Position numbers and translations under genes: made by a program. This document shows positions 13,130 through 25,247 of a stretch of DNA of 64,000 bases, piece after piece; position 1 is the stretch's first letter; each line of letters starts with the position of its first letter. Location: the NCBI GenBank assembly GCA_964023275.1, contig OZ029914.1, positions 36,692,424 to 36,756,423 on the forward strand. The letters are read 5' to 3'. The DNA is from Norana najaformis. Taxonomy: Eukaryota; Annelida; Clitellata; Crassiclitellata; Hormogastridae. The notes beneath the pieces were generated by a model, which did no database searches, was not told the DNA's origin, and saw only the letters and a list, made by a program, of their open reading frames with translations.

Positions 13130-15390
13130 TATAATAGACGAGAATGGACCGTAGTCAAGTGCTCATCATTTGGTAAATACCAAGAAGCTAACAATGAAAC
13201 CACAGTTTCATGAGATAGGGAAACATTCATTTCACCTGCAAAGAGAATAAAGTGCAGTGAAAACGATCAATTAGGAAGATCGTTGATATAAAGTAAGAAC
13301 AAGAGTTCCAGATTAGAGCCCTGAGGAATGGGTTTTATCTAGGACGAAGTACTATTGCACATAACCAGTTGATACCTATTGTCGAGATAACTAGTAAAGC
13401 AGCCAAGCGTAATATCATGTATACTATAATTTTCATATTTTTCCAACAGAATATGATGGTCAACAGTATCAAAAGCTTTAACCAAGTCAAAAAAATTCCA
13501 AAAGAAAATTCGTTATGATCAAAGCATAAGAAATTTTATCATACACATCTAACAATGACATAGATGTGGAATGACCTGATTGAAATCCATGCTGTAGAGG
13601 GTACAGAATATTCATGCATAAATGTTTTCAATACTTTAGAAAGAATGGTAAAATAGAAATTGGCCTGTAGTTAGTAACATCTTCTTTACTTCTTTATTTA
13701 AATATAGGTACTTCTTTAGCAAATTTCAAGCAAGATGGTAAAATTCCGGTAGAAAGAGAGCAGATGATAATATCAGATAAAGGAGTAGCTACAGAGCGCA
13801 ATGCAGGATTAGCCATACACGGATCAATATCATCGGAACCTGTACTATGCGTAATATGAAATGAAATGAAATGAACGACTAAAGTTGACAATTTCTTTAG
13901 CGGAAGTCAGACATATTACAAAAGAATTAAGGAGTGAAGGTTTGAGATATTTTCGAAAAGAAGTTTTACTATTTTGAATACTCGCAGCTAGAAACTGATC
14001 AATATTTGTAAAATAATCATTAAATTTATTAGAGAAAGTTTCAGCTTCGGAAACTCTAGTACCGTTCATGTTCAAACAATCAATTACAGTACCTGTGTTC
14101 CTGGCTTTAACTATTGATCAAATAATAGACCAAGTTTTTAAAGATTATGTTCATGTTTAGAAAACTCAACAGCGTAATAATTTTGTTCAGCCTTGATTCG
14201 CTACTGATATATCTATTTCGATATTCAGTAAATTTCATTTTATTCTCCCAGGTGGAGTCTTTTATATATTTTAATTATAATTTCGACCTCTTCCCGCATG
14301 ATTTTAGCAGACCATGAGTCATGCAAGGTTCCTTGGATTTAAGATGACCCTTTTTAATACAATGAATCAAAGGAAAAGCTTGGTCATAGCTTTTGTATAG
14401 ATCATTAAACAAAGCTTAAGCAAGATCAGAGTCATTGTTTGTCTGCACATGCATCCGATATACGAGACCAATCCAACTGCGTGAGAAATGATCCGAAGAA
14501 CTCCGACGATTCATCATTTATCACACGAGTAGTATAAGAGGTTTTGCCATTGGAAAAGAAGGATAAAAGGTCAGTCCCAACCAAAATAGGTAGGTGATCG
14601 GATATGACAATAATTATAATCGATGAATCAACAAGTTTGGGCCATGCATTACTAAAAGTATTGTCAAATAGAGTCGAGAAGTTGAAGTAATTCTAGTGGG
14701 TTGAAGAATTACAGGCGAGAAGTGGAACAATGACACACAAATGAAAAATTGCGAGTCAGTAGATATTCATGAGTTTTCTATAAATCGATGCTATAATCGC
14801 CAAGTAAACAAATTTGTTTGCCAGTCTTAGATAAATTGGACAAAAGTTGATCAATTTCCCCTTTAAAAACTTCAAATTTTTTTGTCCCGGAGGTCTTTGG
14901 AGAGCATCTAAGAAGCAATCCGTTCTCTTCGTCTAAGGAATACTAACAAATAGACTTTCATAGGAAACTTGAGATGGCGTAATTTGTTGAAGTTCAAATT
15001 TATGAAAAATAACGTCATCTTTAATGAAGGGACCAATGCCGCCGCTCCTACCTTCGGCTCAACATTTACAAACAAATCGATATCCAGAGACAGATGTATT
15101 TTTTGCGCTAACCAAATCAAACCATGTTTTCGTCACAGCTGGAACATCAACAGGCATTTGGGTCAAGAGAATTAGACTTTCACGTAATTTAGGGGCAATA
15201 CTCCTGCAATTAATATGCATAACAGTTAACGTCTTATGTCGAGAGTTGAACTTTGAGTTTAACGACTCGGGAGCTTTATACAAACTAGTCCGTGAATTGT
15301 CAGCAAAGTAATTGCCATCAGGGTCCACATCTTTATTATTGAGCAGTGGTGGGTTTTCGTAATCATCAGAAAATTGTTTGATGATCAATG
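13130..15390 (-). mobile_element. Decayed LINE, minus strand (endonuclease + reverse transcriptase)
   Basis: Reading from 15390 down, the minus strand first shows LTVMHINCRSIAPKLRE, the start of a LINE endonuclease, followed by a SGYRFVCK segment. An acidic linker with a FSNKFNDYFTNI-like piece lies near 14075-13990. The reverse transcriptase follows: STGSDDIDP near 13840, NYRPISILPFF near 13680-13640, HGFQSGHSTSMSLLDV near 13590, and PIPQGSNLELLFLLYINDLP near 13340-13270. All motifs are in the right order, but in different frames with stops. The element is therefore an inactive copy. It seems to belong to a different lineage from the 4.9-kb LINE because its post-YRPI motif is GFQSGHST rather than YRKFHST. 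Confidence 0.75.
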
Positions 15391-16600
15391 ATGAAAATTA
15401 TAGCATTGTATGAGCCTATCGAACAGAGATGTATGAAACGAATACTGTTAGCCTAGTGCTTTAATAAATTGAATAATACTCACTATTCTGACTTTTTTAT
15501 GTTCATGATAATTTTTTATTTATTGCTTCCAGTACAAACATACAATTCCTGTAGGCCTAGATAGGCCTTCAGAGTGATTACGCGCTTATCTTTTATTACT
15601 GTTTGCGTTCATAATTCGAATGCTTCATTATTATAGTATATATCAATCACATATATAGCATCTGTAAAAGAACCTTTAGAAGCAACGCATGTGGTTTTGC
15701 AACAAATGTTAAAGGTCCTTTGCTTAGGTAAAGAAAATGGCGTTTTGTTACCTCCTCAAAAAAGCCAAGCCCTGAATCGATTGTTTGGAAATTTGAAATT
15801 CGAAATTTGCAAACATCTGCATCGTTTGAGATGGATTTGGATGGCGCCTCGAGCGACACCAAACATATGCGCGGTTGCTCTCTGTTTAGGCCACTTTGTC
15901 TCCTAAAATTGCGTAAGCCCACATGCCTTGACAGAGTTTAATGCAAATTTGGTGTTAATTTGGTGTGAAAAGTTGAGTAATTTGGTGTGGGTTTGTCATA
16001 GGATGTGCACCTTTTACTGGAGCATTCACACTGAAATCAAACTAAGTGTAAGACTTTTCTCTTTCAACTTGTTTACTAACCATAGTCGGACTTCTGGTTT
16101 TCCTGACCCATCGGATATTGACCGAGCTTCTTCAACATCTAGCTGTTTTTGTTCATTGAGATATCTACATCATAGAAGTCATTAGATTACGATTAGATTC
16201 TAAAGTAACGGAAACTCCTATAGTCGTACAGTACAATTTAGGTCAAATAATAAATGAAATTGATTTATCTAATATGATGGCGCTACATAAATTGGAGCAC
16301 TGAAGACGAATGCAATGTAAGGATGTAGGCGAGAAAAAAACAAGCCTGGAGGCAAACAGAGCAAAGTCCGAGATTAGAGAAAGACGCAGGTTACTATAGC
16401 AACTTCAGGTTACGCGTGATCATATCGTGGCTTAGGGGAAGCAGAACGTGATCACTAGACAAGTGTCGAGCGCATGCCTGCTGTGCTTGGCCAGACTACG
16501 CCAGGACTCAGTTCGCCGTCTACCGACAACAGTCGAATGGTTATAGAGGTATGTACTGTTCTCATACTTAAAGCCACTCGTTACCATAATCTTAACTGTA
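15391..16600. other. Unassigned sequence
   Basis: A short palindrome-like TAGGCCTAGATAGGCCT lies near 15555. No gene, RNA or long repeat is recognised. Confidence 0.45.
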
Positions 16601-16604
16601 ATCT

Positions 16605-16920
16605 CGAGAGTTCTAGAGCGCCTAACGATAGCTAAGTCGCGGGAACCACCTTATTCACAGGCGCTCAATCAAAGACAAAATCGATAAGCAAAAGGGTCCG
16701 GTTCCAGCTCAAGATCCAAGAGTCAAGCAGTCAGACTCGATATGCCCATAGATCAGAAAATAATAAGTAATCGTGATCCCGAGATTTCTACAGCGCCCAA
16801 CGAAAGCTAAGTAGCGAGAACCAACCTATTCACAAGCGTTCGGTCAAAACCAAATCGATAGGCAGGAAGGGTTTAGGGTCCAGGTGAGGATCCAATAGTC
16901 AGGCAGGCATGCAGTCAGAA
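16605..16920. repeat. Diverged direct duplication, two copies of about 140 bp
   Basis: Two related blocks begin near 16605 and 16781. Shared landmarks are CGAGAGTTCTAGAGCGCC versus CGAGATTTCTACAGCGCC, GATAGCTAAGTCGCG versus GAAAGCTAAGTAGCG, CTTATTCACAGGCG versus CTATTCACAAGCG, and AATCGATAAGCA versus AATCGATAGGCA. The offset is about 176 bp. No coding potential was recognised; it may be part of a larger dispersed element. Confidence 0.65.
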
Positions 16921-17895
16921 GATTATGGCGAATGGTGTTTGGAAATGGACCGGAAACTAAGAAAGGGGAAGCGGAAGAATCAGGATATGAGTTGTGGAAG
17001 AGAAGTGTTTCAGTTTTGAGTGAAATACCTGCGCAGGGAGGTGAAATGTAGGTGAGTTCGTATGATAGGTGCGATTATTTAAGAAAATAATGGTAATATT
17101 AGACATGATAATTGATACTGATAATCATGATAATCGTGACAAGATAAATGTAGGATAATCAGGCTAATATGAGACAATCTTGTTTTAGAGGGCTCGGGTT
17201 AGAAGAAGGTAATTCATCATAATCTCTAAAGCCAGAGATCTACTTGTGGATGGGAATAAGTGATAGAAGCCAATAAGTAGTAGAGGTTACTTGCCAAAGT
17301 GAAGCAGTACGCTGAGGAATATTCTACTAATAATTCGCTAGAATGCTATAAAGTGAAGCTCCCATGCCCCATGAGGAATGTAGGTGATTTTCTTTCCTTT
17401 TCTTAGACCATTGGGTCGGCAATGGACGAATACCAAGGTCCTGGACACGGGGCCAAAGCATCGAAGAACTTGCTGTTTACTTCCCAGCTTACGCCGGTAC
17501 CGAATTACACTGCCTGGTGGCATATGTGCCCATGGTAGTTACACGGAGTTGAGCCAGCACCCGCATGATCAACCAAACGCATGACCGATATACCACGTAG
17601 AAGTTTACCATATGCAAGGCATGCAAGGGAAAAGATATTAGCATGTGATCTAAAACCAGGTGGCGACGTAGTGCATTTGTGAGGGATGCCTTGTACCCGC
17701 CAGAAAAAGATGTGTTGGTATTTTAGGTGTAGCTGCCTGAGTTAGATGAGCGATCATGCGTGAAAGAGAGCATTGGTCAGTTCATTGAGACATAGAAGCA
17801 CAAAATGAGGATTTGTGACACATAAAATTATAATGAAAACAATGATGATGACGTCGACTGTCATAATGACGACGAATATAACGTTGACAATGTAG
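16921..17895. other. Unassigned sequence upstream of the Mab-21 gene
   Basis: This would be expected to hold the promoter and/or a 5' exon of the Mab-21 gene. Short overlapping frames near 17340-17580 have no recognisable domain, and no clear TATA box could be tied to a start. Confidence 0.4.
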
Positions 17896-17908
17896 TGATT
17901 TTGTTCAG
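17895..17908 (+). other. Candidate splice acceptor ahead of the Mab-21 frame
   Basis: The pyrimidine-rich run GTGATTTTGTTCAG ends in AG at 17908. The Mab-21 frame stays open upstream of its ATG (17939) back to a stop near 17885, so an upstream exon could splice in here and add residues before the ATG. Confidence 0.4.
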
Positions 17909-17938
17909 AAATCTCAAAACGCGAAGGAAAAGAAAACG

Positions 17939-19960
17939 ATGAAAAACGAAGATATTTCAAATTTTTGTCGACTATGTTTGAGCCATTCCTTACAACACTT
18001 AAACGTTCTCATTGCTGGAAGCCTTTCTGAGCTTCCTTTGCAGTACTATATTGAAAATCCATCTGATGTAGACATTATGTGCTGGCACAATGATATTCAT
18101 ATTTATCCGGAGGACAGTCCCGTTCCAAGACAGTTAACAGGAAATGCATACAAACTAGAAACTCGTAATTCCCCAGCAGGTTTTGCAAAGGTTATTAAAT
18201 TCGATAGCAGTGGAAATTGGACTTACTGTGGAAAGAAAAGTGGCCTAGCTGAGCCAAATAACGGACCAGCTTTCACAAAAACAGCTATTCAACTTAATGA
18301 CCGTCACAAATTAACTAGCGATTTGGTGATTGGACTACATTATTCTGTTTGGCCATCGATCGCAGCCGAGTGGAAAAGGCGCACACGGAACAATGACTGG
18401 CCACCAAAGGATATTATTGAAAAAATTGTTACTGACGGATGTCATTTAGTACTAAAACCTCACCACAGTCACCCAGACGATGAGAATGAATGGCGCTTTT
18501 CCTTCTCACTAGCAGAGTCAACCCTTGCCCATACGTGGAATGACCGTCAACAATTTATTTATCGCACCCTTCGTCTTATGAAGTGTGATGTCGTGGAGAA
18601 AGCCGGTGGAAGTGACGCGACAAACCTTAGAACGTATCACTTTAAAACATTAATGTTTTGGGCATGTGAGGAGAAACCAATTTGGTTCTGGGACGAAACT
18701 CGCGTCGAAACATCCGTAAAGGAATTAGTGTGTCAAATGATTGAATGGCTAATCGAGAAACGATGTCCAAACTATTTTATACCATCTTGTAACTTATTTG
18801 ACTTGGATTCCATTGACCCGGAAACAGCAATCTCTTTGCTTTTGGATTACGCACAGTTTTACACTTTGAATCTTTGTCAACAAGTACAATTAAGCAGCAG
18901 CTTGCATTTGCGCATTCCAAAAAAGTGTCTGCTCATTTCGCAAATGAGTTTCATTTGCATAAATTTTGTAAATCCGATAAAGTCCAGAGAAGTGATGTAC
19001 ACTCCTAAACGTCTCGTACGCAGTCCTTTATTAGCTGAAGAAATTCAATGGATTCACGAAGCCATATCCTTTCATCGGGACATTTGTTCAGACTTTTGCG
19101 GAGGAGAAGCGAAATGGTCAAAAGTGGAAGAAGCAATGAGATGCTTTTCACGGGCAAAGGAAAACAGTAAGGAAGATGATAACTGTGATAATTGCCCTTT
19201 AACGATTCAGCTGTGCGACAACTTCTATGGCTTAATTGAAGCACTGTGTACAAATGGTGAAAACAATGAATATGGCCTGGAATCAAACATCAACCATGGT
19301 TGGTTGAACGAACAGAAGTTGATTCGTGAATCAAACATCAACCATGTTTTGTTGAATGAAGAGAAATTGATTCTGGACATGATGTTCCATGCAATGAATT
19401 TGCAGTTATTAAGACCGTCATATTTTTTGACAGCCGCCTATGAAGCGAACTTTTATTACACAGTTTTGCATGAATATCACTTGGCTAAACAAATTTGCGA
19501 CGATGCGTTCAAAGTACTTAATAAGCAAAAACATAATGACGTGTTTCGTTTAGGTTCTGATTGGGCTGAACGTTCCTTAGACTTCTTTTCTATTGTAATA
19601 GTCGACAAATGGATACAGATATTTGATGAGGCCATTGTGGCGACGACCGGCTTTCTTGTTCTCTTCAACGCTGTCAAGACAATAATCGAGAAATCGACAG
19701 CATCATCGAAGACTCCAGTCTATTTTCGTGGGCTTGGATGCTTGATTAGGCCTAAGAAAAAGGTGCTTATTCGCCTTAATCCAGTTCACTTCTTACTTTA
19801 TGTTCGACTACAGTGTTCCATGTTACTCGATGAACCACAGTCGAGTTTTTGTATAGATTCCAATGATTTCTTGACAATCTGTGTCATCGTGAGTTACAGG
19901 ATGCATGCACCAGGACGATCAGGTCTTTTCAGAAATGATAATGAAGATTATAAATTTTGA
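17939..19960 (+). CDS. Mab-21 domain protein, cGAS-like receptor (cGLR) type
   Basis: This is a 673-residue open frame of the Mab-21/cGAS nucleotidyltransferase superfamily. Members with an intact active site make nucleotide second messengers in innate immunity; others act structurally. The order is: G27-S28 of the nucleotidyltransferase GS motif (LIAGSLSE), D43 and D45 in PSDVDIM, and a third candidate metal ligand D128 in SDLVIGLHYSVWP. Then come W138-P139, the Mab-21 hallmark ENEWRFSFSLAE (about 183-193) and YHFKTLMFWACEEKP (233-247). The C-terminal part (from about 490) is helical and TPR-like. No cGAS-type zinc ribbon is seen. Only 26 residues precede the GS motif, short for the family, so an upstream exon is plausible. 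A 48-bp internal duplication lies at 19280-19375. The gene is convergent with the mucin gene. The family call is firm; enzymatic activity is inferred. Confidence 0.9.
   Translation: MKNEDISNFCRLCLSHSLQHLNVLIAGSLSELPLQYYIENPSDVDIMCWHNDIHIYPEDSPVPRQLTGNAYKLETRNSPAGFAKVIKFDSSGNWTYCGKKSGLAEPNNGPAFTKTAIQLNDRHKLTSDLVIGLHYSVWPSIAAEWKRRTRNNDWPPKDIIEKIVTDGCHLVLKPHHSHPDDENEWRFSFSLAESTLAHTWNDRQQFIYRTLRLMKCDVVEKAGGSDATNLRTYHFKTLMFWACEEKPIWFWDETRVETSVKELVCQMIEWLIEKRCPNYFIPSCNLFDLDSIDPETAISLLLDYAQFYTLNLCQQVQLSSSLHLRIPKKCLLISQMSFICINFVNPIKSREVMYTPKRLVRSPLLAEEIQWIHEAISFHRDICSDFCGGEAKWSKVEEAMRCFSRAKENSKEDDNCDNCPLTIQLCDNFYGLIEALCTNGENNEYGLESNINHGWLNEQKLIRESNINHVLLNEEKLILDMMFHAMNLQLLRPSYFLTAAYEANFYYTVLHEYHLAKQICDDAFKVLNKQKHNDVFRLGSDWAERSLDFFSIVIVDKWIQIFDEAIVATTGFLVLFNAVKTIIEKSTASSKTPVYFRGLGCLIRPKKKVLIRLNPVHFLLYVRLQCSMLLDEPQSSFCIDSNDFLTICVIVSYRMHAPGRSGLFRNDNEDYKF
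19280..19375 (+). repeat. In-frame 48-bp tandem duplication inside the Mab-21 gene
   Basis: Two adjacent 48-bp copies encode ESNINHGWLNEQKLIR and ESNINHVLLNEEKLIL (residues about 448-479). The duplication preserves the frame. It falls in the linker between the Mab-21 core and the C-terminal helical region. Confidence 0.9.
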
Positions 19961-20167
19961 GAGCAGTGGACTCATTAGATTGAATTATCACAGTTTATCA
20001 GGCAGACTGACAGAAAGGAATGATGAAAGTGTGAAGAAGTTATGAAAATTGAAAAGTGTGAAGAAGAAACTCGTTGTATGAAAGTCGTAGTGTCAACGTA
20101 TGCATGCATATGTGTAGCTTCGTTGGTAAATCGCCTTGTCTGAATTTCTTTATGGAGATCTTGAAAC

Positions 20168-20173
20168 ATTAAA
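20168..20173 (+). promoter_or_regulatory. Possible polyadenylation signal (ATTAAA) of the Mab-21 gene
   Basis: ATTAAA lies about 210 bp after the stop codon on the coding strand. It is a plausible but common hexamer in AT-rich DNA. Confidence 0.25.
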
Positions 20174-20179
20174 GTCTAG

Positions 20180-22190
20180 CTGTCCATTGGAATGAGCTTA
20201 AAATGTTTGTTTAGCTGCATTCGAATTAGCAGTTCGGATTTTCTAAGCGATATTTTCCAGTAGGACGGTCCACTGCACGAGGCATGCATTGGGCGGTCCG
20301 ATGATAGGTAATTGTACTTGTTATGCAAGCTTTGAATTTAGTGACAAACCAAGGGTTCTTGCATACTATTGAAACAATATTTTAAAGTAACATTGACCTG
20401 CTTGAAAGATCCACCGATAAAGTAACAGTTATAAACAACGTGATTATCAATTTGCATGTGTTACACTATAAGCATATTACCAATCGGAAACCTTAGCTTA
20501 AATATTCTTAGAAAATGCAGTTAGTGAATTTAAAAAAATTTCCAAGAGCAGTGTAGTATCATCATAATGGCCACCGACATATGAGTGCCCCATTGGCTAG
20601 AGAAAACATTATTGCCACATATTTAATTTGTTTTCATTCACCAGTTGTCAGCAGAGTAGAGTATTTTTCAAATTTCCGATTTGAAATAGTAAATTGTGAG
20701 TGCGATTTATCTGGTTTATGTTGGGAAAGTCGAGCGAAGTTTCGTGCAACAAATCTATGGACACTGCCATTTTTAATAACTTATATGCAAATTTTAAGAC
20801 AAAAGAAGGCACATAGAGTATGGTGTTGCTCTTCATTTATGTCTGTCTTTTGCTTGTAACAGGCCAATAGCACGTGAACAGTAGCAATTTCTGTCCTCAC
20901 ATTTGACTGTTTACGGTCAGTGGCCATATATTTGCCACACACTGTTTATAGTGTGCGAGATGTGGCAATCATATTGCCACTTTTTATTGAAATGCAGGTA
21001 TTTTTATGACAACAAGGTTTCTTCCTTAAAGTCGCTTGCCTTATGTTCACTATATATTTACATTTAGTATAGGCCCTGTGTGCAGAGCGCTTATGCCCTT
21101 TAAAGGGTTAAAGACTTTCTTATTTCCCTGTGGTTCTCATGCTGGAAACGCGCCTCTGAGTAGTTTGTTCTGTAAGAAGCGCCATATAAGTCATCACTAA
21201 GTTATAAAATACAATAAATACATTGCTAGTTTTCATTGTGTCAGAAATATGTAATTTAAGCTTACATGGAAACAGTATTCGTATTCCTTTGTTTAGTTAC
21301 ACTATTTAAATCTTCATTGATAGTTAATGGCGACTGGTCGGTAAGAATTCAATAAAGGTTTAAAGTAAGAAATTCAACTCAGTTTGAATTCAAAAGATCT
21401 TTCTTCTAACAAGAAATTCTTCAAAGGTTGCCTCTTCTGGAACATTACTTTTACCACAAATTATCAACAGACCTTTATGGTGCTTTTGTCTTTCTCACGA
21501 TGTCATCCAGACGGCATAACTATTGCACATGGTTCCTGATATAGCATTGCAAAATGCTTATAAAATGGCATGTTAGGATATCACTCAGCCTGCTGGACAG
21601 TCGTGAGAAGGACAGAAATATGTGCAAGATTTCGGCTCCACGGGTGCCCTTAGGCAACTCAGATATAACGAATGCAATGTCAATGGGAAGATCAGGCGAT
21701 ACACTTGATAAACATGAGTGTCTACTGATAGGCGTAAGGGACTGTTCTTATTCTATTTCTTTTATTTTTCCCGGATCTACGCATGATCACTATAGATTTA
21801 TTATTATTTTTTCTACTTTTTATTATAATTGTTCTTGCTGTTGCTGCTGTTGTTGTTGTTGTTGTTAAACTTTGAATTTTCTGTCGCGCCGATTTCTAAT
21901 GCAAAAGACATTAACCAATAACGCTCGAAACCAAGCCGCGATCAGGTCAATGTCAATACATTAAGATAGAGGGACAGCCTATGGTGCGTAAGCAATTTGG
22001 AAAAGGTAAATCATAAATTGAGAACAAAATGACACAAGCGACTGAGAGAAATGAACAGTTTAAGGAAGAGAGATTCAAAATCTATTGACCCAGTAATTGA
22101 GAAGGTTCTTGCACCAAGAACAGTTCTTGTCTTAGGAATGACCAAAGAAAGGCAATAAGGTGACCTGGTTGGATAATGATAAGTCTGGAG
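20180..22190. other. Unassigned intergenic sequence
   Basis: Short frames near 20581-20859 and 21554-21868 show no domain. An imperfect inverted repeat with TTGCCACACACT and AGTGTGCGAGATGTGGCAA lies near 20930-20970. No gene is recognised. Confidence 0.45.
21833..21866. repeat. (TTG/CTG)n microsatellite
   Basis: A run of TTGCTGTTGCTGCTG passes into repeated TTG. It is seen directly. Confidence 0.8.
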
Positions 22191-22239
22191 ATTGAGGATT
22201 GATTTCAATGTAAGTATTGTGGTTGGCCAAAGTACAATG

Positions 22240-22720
22240 TTTGGTAAACAGAGTGTCATCAGTATGTTGAGGACATTCAGCAATAAGTCTATGGCACATG
22301 CGTTGGAGGATATCTCCTTAGTGGAGAAAATTCTTGAGACATCGAAGGTACTTGGTGCCTGGATGTCGTCTAATCGCCTCCAGCTGAACCCCGGAAAATC
22401 CAGTTCAAATGACTTGGTATCCGTGGGCAGATTTCCAAAATCGACTTGCATTGTCTCCAGCATTGCTTTCGGAATGACTTTTTCTCTTTCCCCACTGCTG
22501 TGCGTGATCTGGGCTCGGCCTTGGACCAGAAATTGACCGTCTCAGAGCGTGCGAAGAATGCATATCGAACGTGCTTTTACTATCTGTGCCCGATTTGTAA
22601 CACAGGCTGCGCGCTTACAATTCAGGCAGCCACGTCCCTATTGCACGCATTTTATGCCCCAGATTCGACTATGGCAATGCCATTTATGCAGATGCAACTC
22701 TTCTTTGTCTGAATCAGATA
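22240..22720 (+). mobile_element. LINE reverse-transcriptase C-terminal fragment
   Basis: The plus strand reads LGAWMSSNRLQLNPGKS, then in another frame VRDLGSALDQKLTVSE, then YRTCFYYLCPICNTG and later a LLHAF segment. This is the standard order of the thumb and C-terminal region in CR1/L2-type reverse transcriptases (NRLQLNP.K, VRDLGV.LD..L, AR..FYHLR.I). Frame changes between motifs show decay. Confidence 0.7.
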
Positions 22721-22829
22721 TAGTATGTTGTATATTCTGCAGCACGGTTGAACTGCGGTTTTGCTGTCCACGTAATTTTTTATATATTGTACCTTTTATT
22801 GATGAAATGAATTTTTAAAGAGGCGTTCT

Positions 22830-25230
22830 GATATGCCGGTTTCATTTAAAATAGACAATGCAGAATTATCGAAACCAATTTTTACATGGAGAAATATAAC
22901 AAATTCTTTCCTAAGGTAGGAAGAGACAGAGAAGCAGACAGTTGGGCTCAAAAGACAGAACCCTTAACCCGTTGATTCTCATTCAGCTTTCAAATGCATA
23001 AAATAAACGCCTGTCAGATAACAATTCATATTTAATCAGTTAAAATAGAACATAGTAACATAATAACGTTGGGCCTTTAATTCTTGTATTAATTTTTATC
23101 ATACACTACTCTTCGGCCTTTTTTGAAAATTGGAACAAGATAAAATTGTCCACATCTTTCTTTAGACGCTATAAGCATCATACGCCCGTCAGCTTCAATT
23201 TTGTAATAAGATATAACGTAGACTCACCAATTATTAGTTTCTAATCTAAATATTTAGCCCTCTGATGTCGCATTACATGTATGTCTGTGCTGCATAACTG
23301 GATACGTTGCATATCTTTGGATCCAGATGATGTGGTAAAGTTACGTTACTTGCAATAAAACTAAATAATTAACCCGGCCGTTTTTGTAAAAAAAATCTAT
23401 ATATCAGATACTGTACAGTGTAATAATTAGGAGTGAAAGTGTAACAAGTGGTGAGAGAGAAACAGTTATTAAAATAGGCATAACAAACAGGAATGTATAA
23501 AGACCATGAAATAAAAATGCACATAAAGGCAATAAATCGATAAATTAGGTTGATGGATAATTATAGGGCATCATTAATTTTGGCGAAATTAAGTTCGGCC
23601 TTGCTTACTTGGATGATTTTAGTGTCCTACTTCTGCGCCTTTCTTCCAAAATAGGAAAATCTAGAAGCGGTAGTATATAAAACTGAATATACTTTCAGGG
23701 ATAAAACATAGAATTTCCTAAATTCATCATTTAACACAAATTGCCTAGGCTGTTACGATCGTAGAGTCAATGCTTGTTTGACGATGCCCAGGATATCCTT
23801 CTGCAATGCACTTCTTGTTAGTATATAATTCGATGTTCATGACCTGGACGTTGATTGAAATACCTTCGAGGTTGACGTTGCGTCTAAAGCGATAGAATAA
23901 ACCAAATTGTAAACATACTTAATCTAATTTAAAACCTGTACATGTAATTCCTTAATAATCATTACTGTGCTTTTAGAGACCCATAAGAGATTTTATGCAA
24001 ATGAGAACTTTCATGAGAAAAGAGTACCGAAGTCTTCAAAAATAAATAATGTGTTTGGGTGAGGCAAAAATCGCTCAATTATTAGGTGAAAACCGCAACT
24101 GTCTATCTTAAAGAGTAAAAAATTTAGAATATTTTAAAGATATAGGAGTCTTCGCGCTACTTCTGAGAAATCGTGAGTTAAAATATGTAATAGTTACTTA
24201 GTTATCTTGTCAGTTGATATAACTCCTTTTCAGTATCTCAGAAAGCGCTGCCGAAGCTAGTCTAACTGATGTTAAACGTTATTAAGAATAGAAAGTAAGT
24301 CATCAATCAAAACAATGCAAAGATAACTAGAAGATTCACCTGTGGAGGGTTCACGCGCATACGTGGACCCGAACCAACAGATTTTTATCAGAACGGACAG
24401 TAAGTAAGTAAATAAGTACATTCTTTATTAACAATAGCTAATCGCACATCGGTTTACAGGTGACACAGTGTTCAGAGTTTGTCGACCAAATTAAGTCATA
24501 ACTATGCCTCGACCTGATTTGTTTTCCTCTCGGGTCTTGAAGTTTATGAGAATAGTAAATTCTATACGTTTCTAAGGTTATCATCCGTTAAATCTTTGTA
24601 AGAACTATTTCAGAAGTTTATTTACATGACTGGGTCACTAGTCGTTGCACAAGACTTCAAATTAAGGGACAAGGAGATATGTTAAATTAAGTTTTTGTTG
24701 CGGGGCATCGTACTGAAAATTAAATACAAAATGGTTAGACATTGAAACTTTGCACAAGACCTTACAGTTTGATAGCTAACACAAGAAGGAATATAAATAA
24801 GCGAAGAACTGATTTTGGTAAATTTTATGCCTACTCGCCTTCTGAACGCAATTCTCGAGAATCTACCGATTTGGTAATCTTTTCTCATAAGTTATTGCAG
24901 ATGATCAGAGAAAGAAACAGATACAAATGGTGTCTGATAAAATGCGCATTTTTCACTTTCATAACATTTACAGATATAGTGTTTTAATTGCTATAGACGA
25001 CAAATTTCATTCGAAAACTAATTATTGGCTTCCACTACAGCTATGGCGGCAAATTGAAAAAGGATTCCTGAATCCGCTTGATGAAGTAACCAGAAGCATT
25101 AATGACAGCACTGTTTTTAGTTGTAACTTTCAATATATCAATTCTGTTAGATTTTCCGAAAAGTTGTTACCCTGTATTCTGAACTATTTAACTATAGCAA
25201 TTTAGTTGTCATTCAGACATTATTTTACAT
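22830..25230. other. Unassigned sequence between LINE fragment and mucin 3' end
   Basis: No gene is recognised. GTAA-type runs occur at about 24402-24418 and, in the opposite orientation (TTAC), at about 25306-25323. Confidence 0.45.
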
Positions 25231-25241
25231 TGCTTCTAGCC

Positions 25242-25247
25242 TTTATT
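25242..25247 (-). promoter_or_regulatory. Candidate polyadenylation signal of the mucin-IPT gene
   Basis: AATAAA on the minus strand lies about 125 bp beyond the stop codon of the last mucin-IPT exon. It is the nearest canonical hexamer I saw downstream. Confidence 0.45.
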
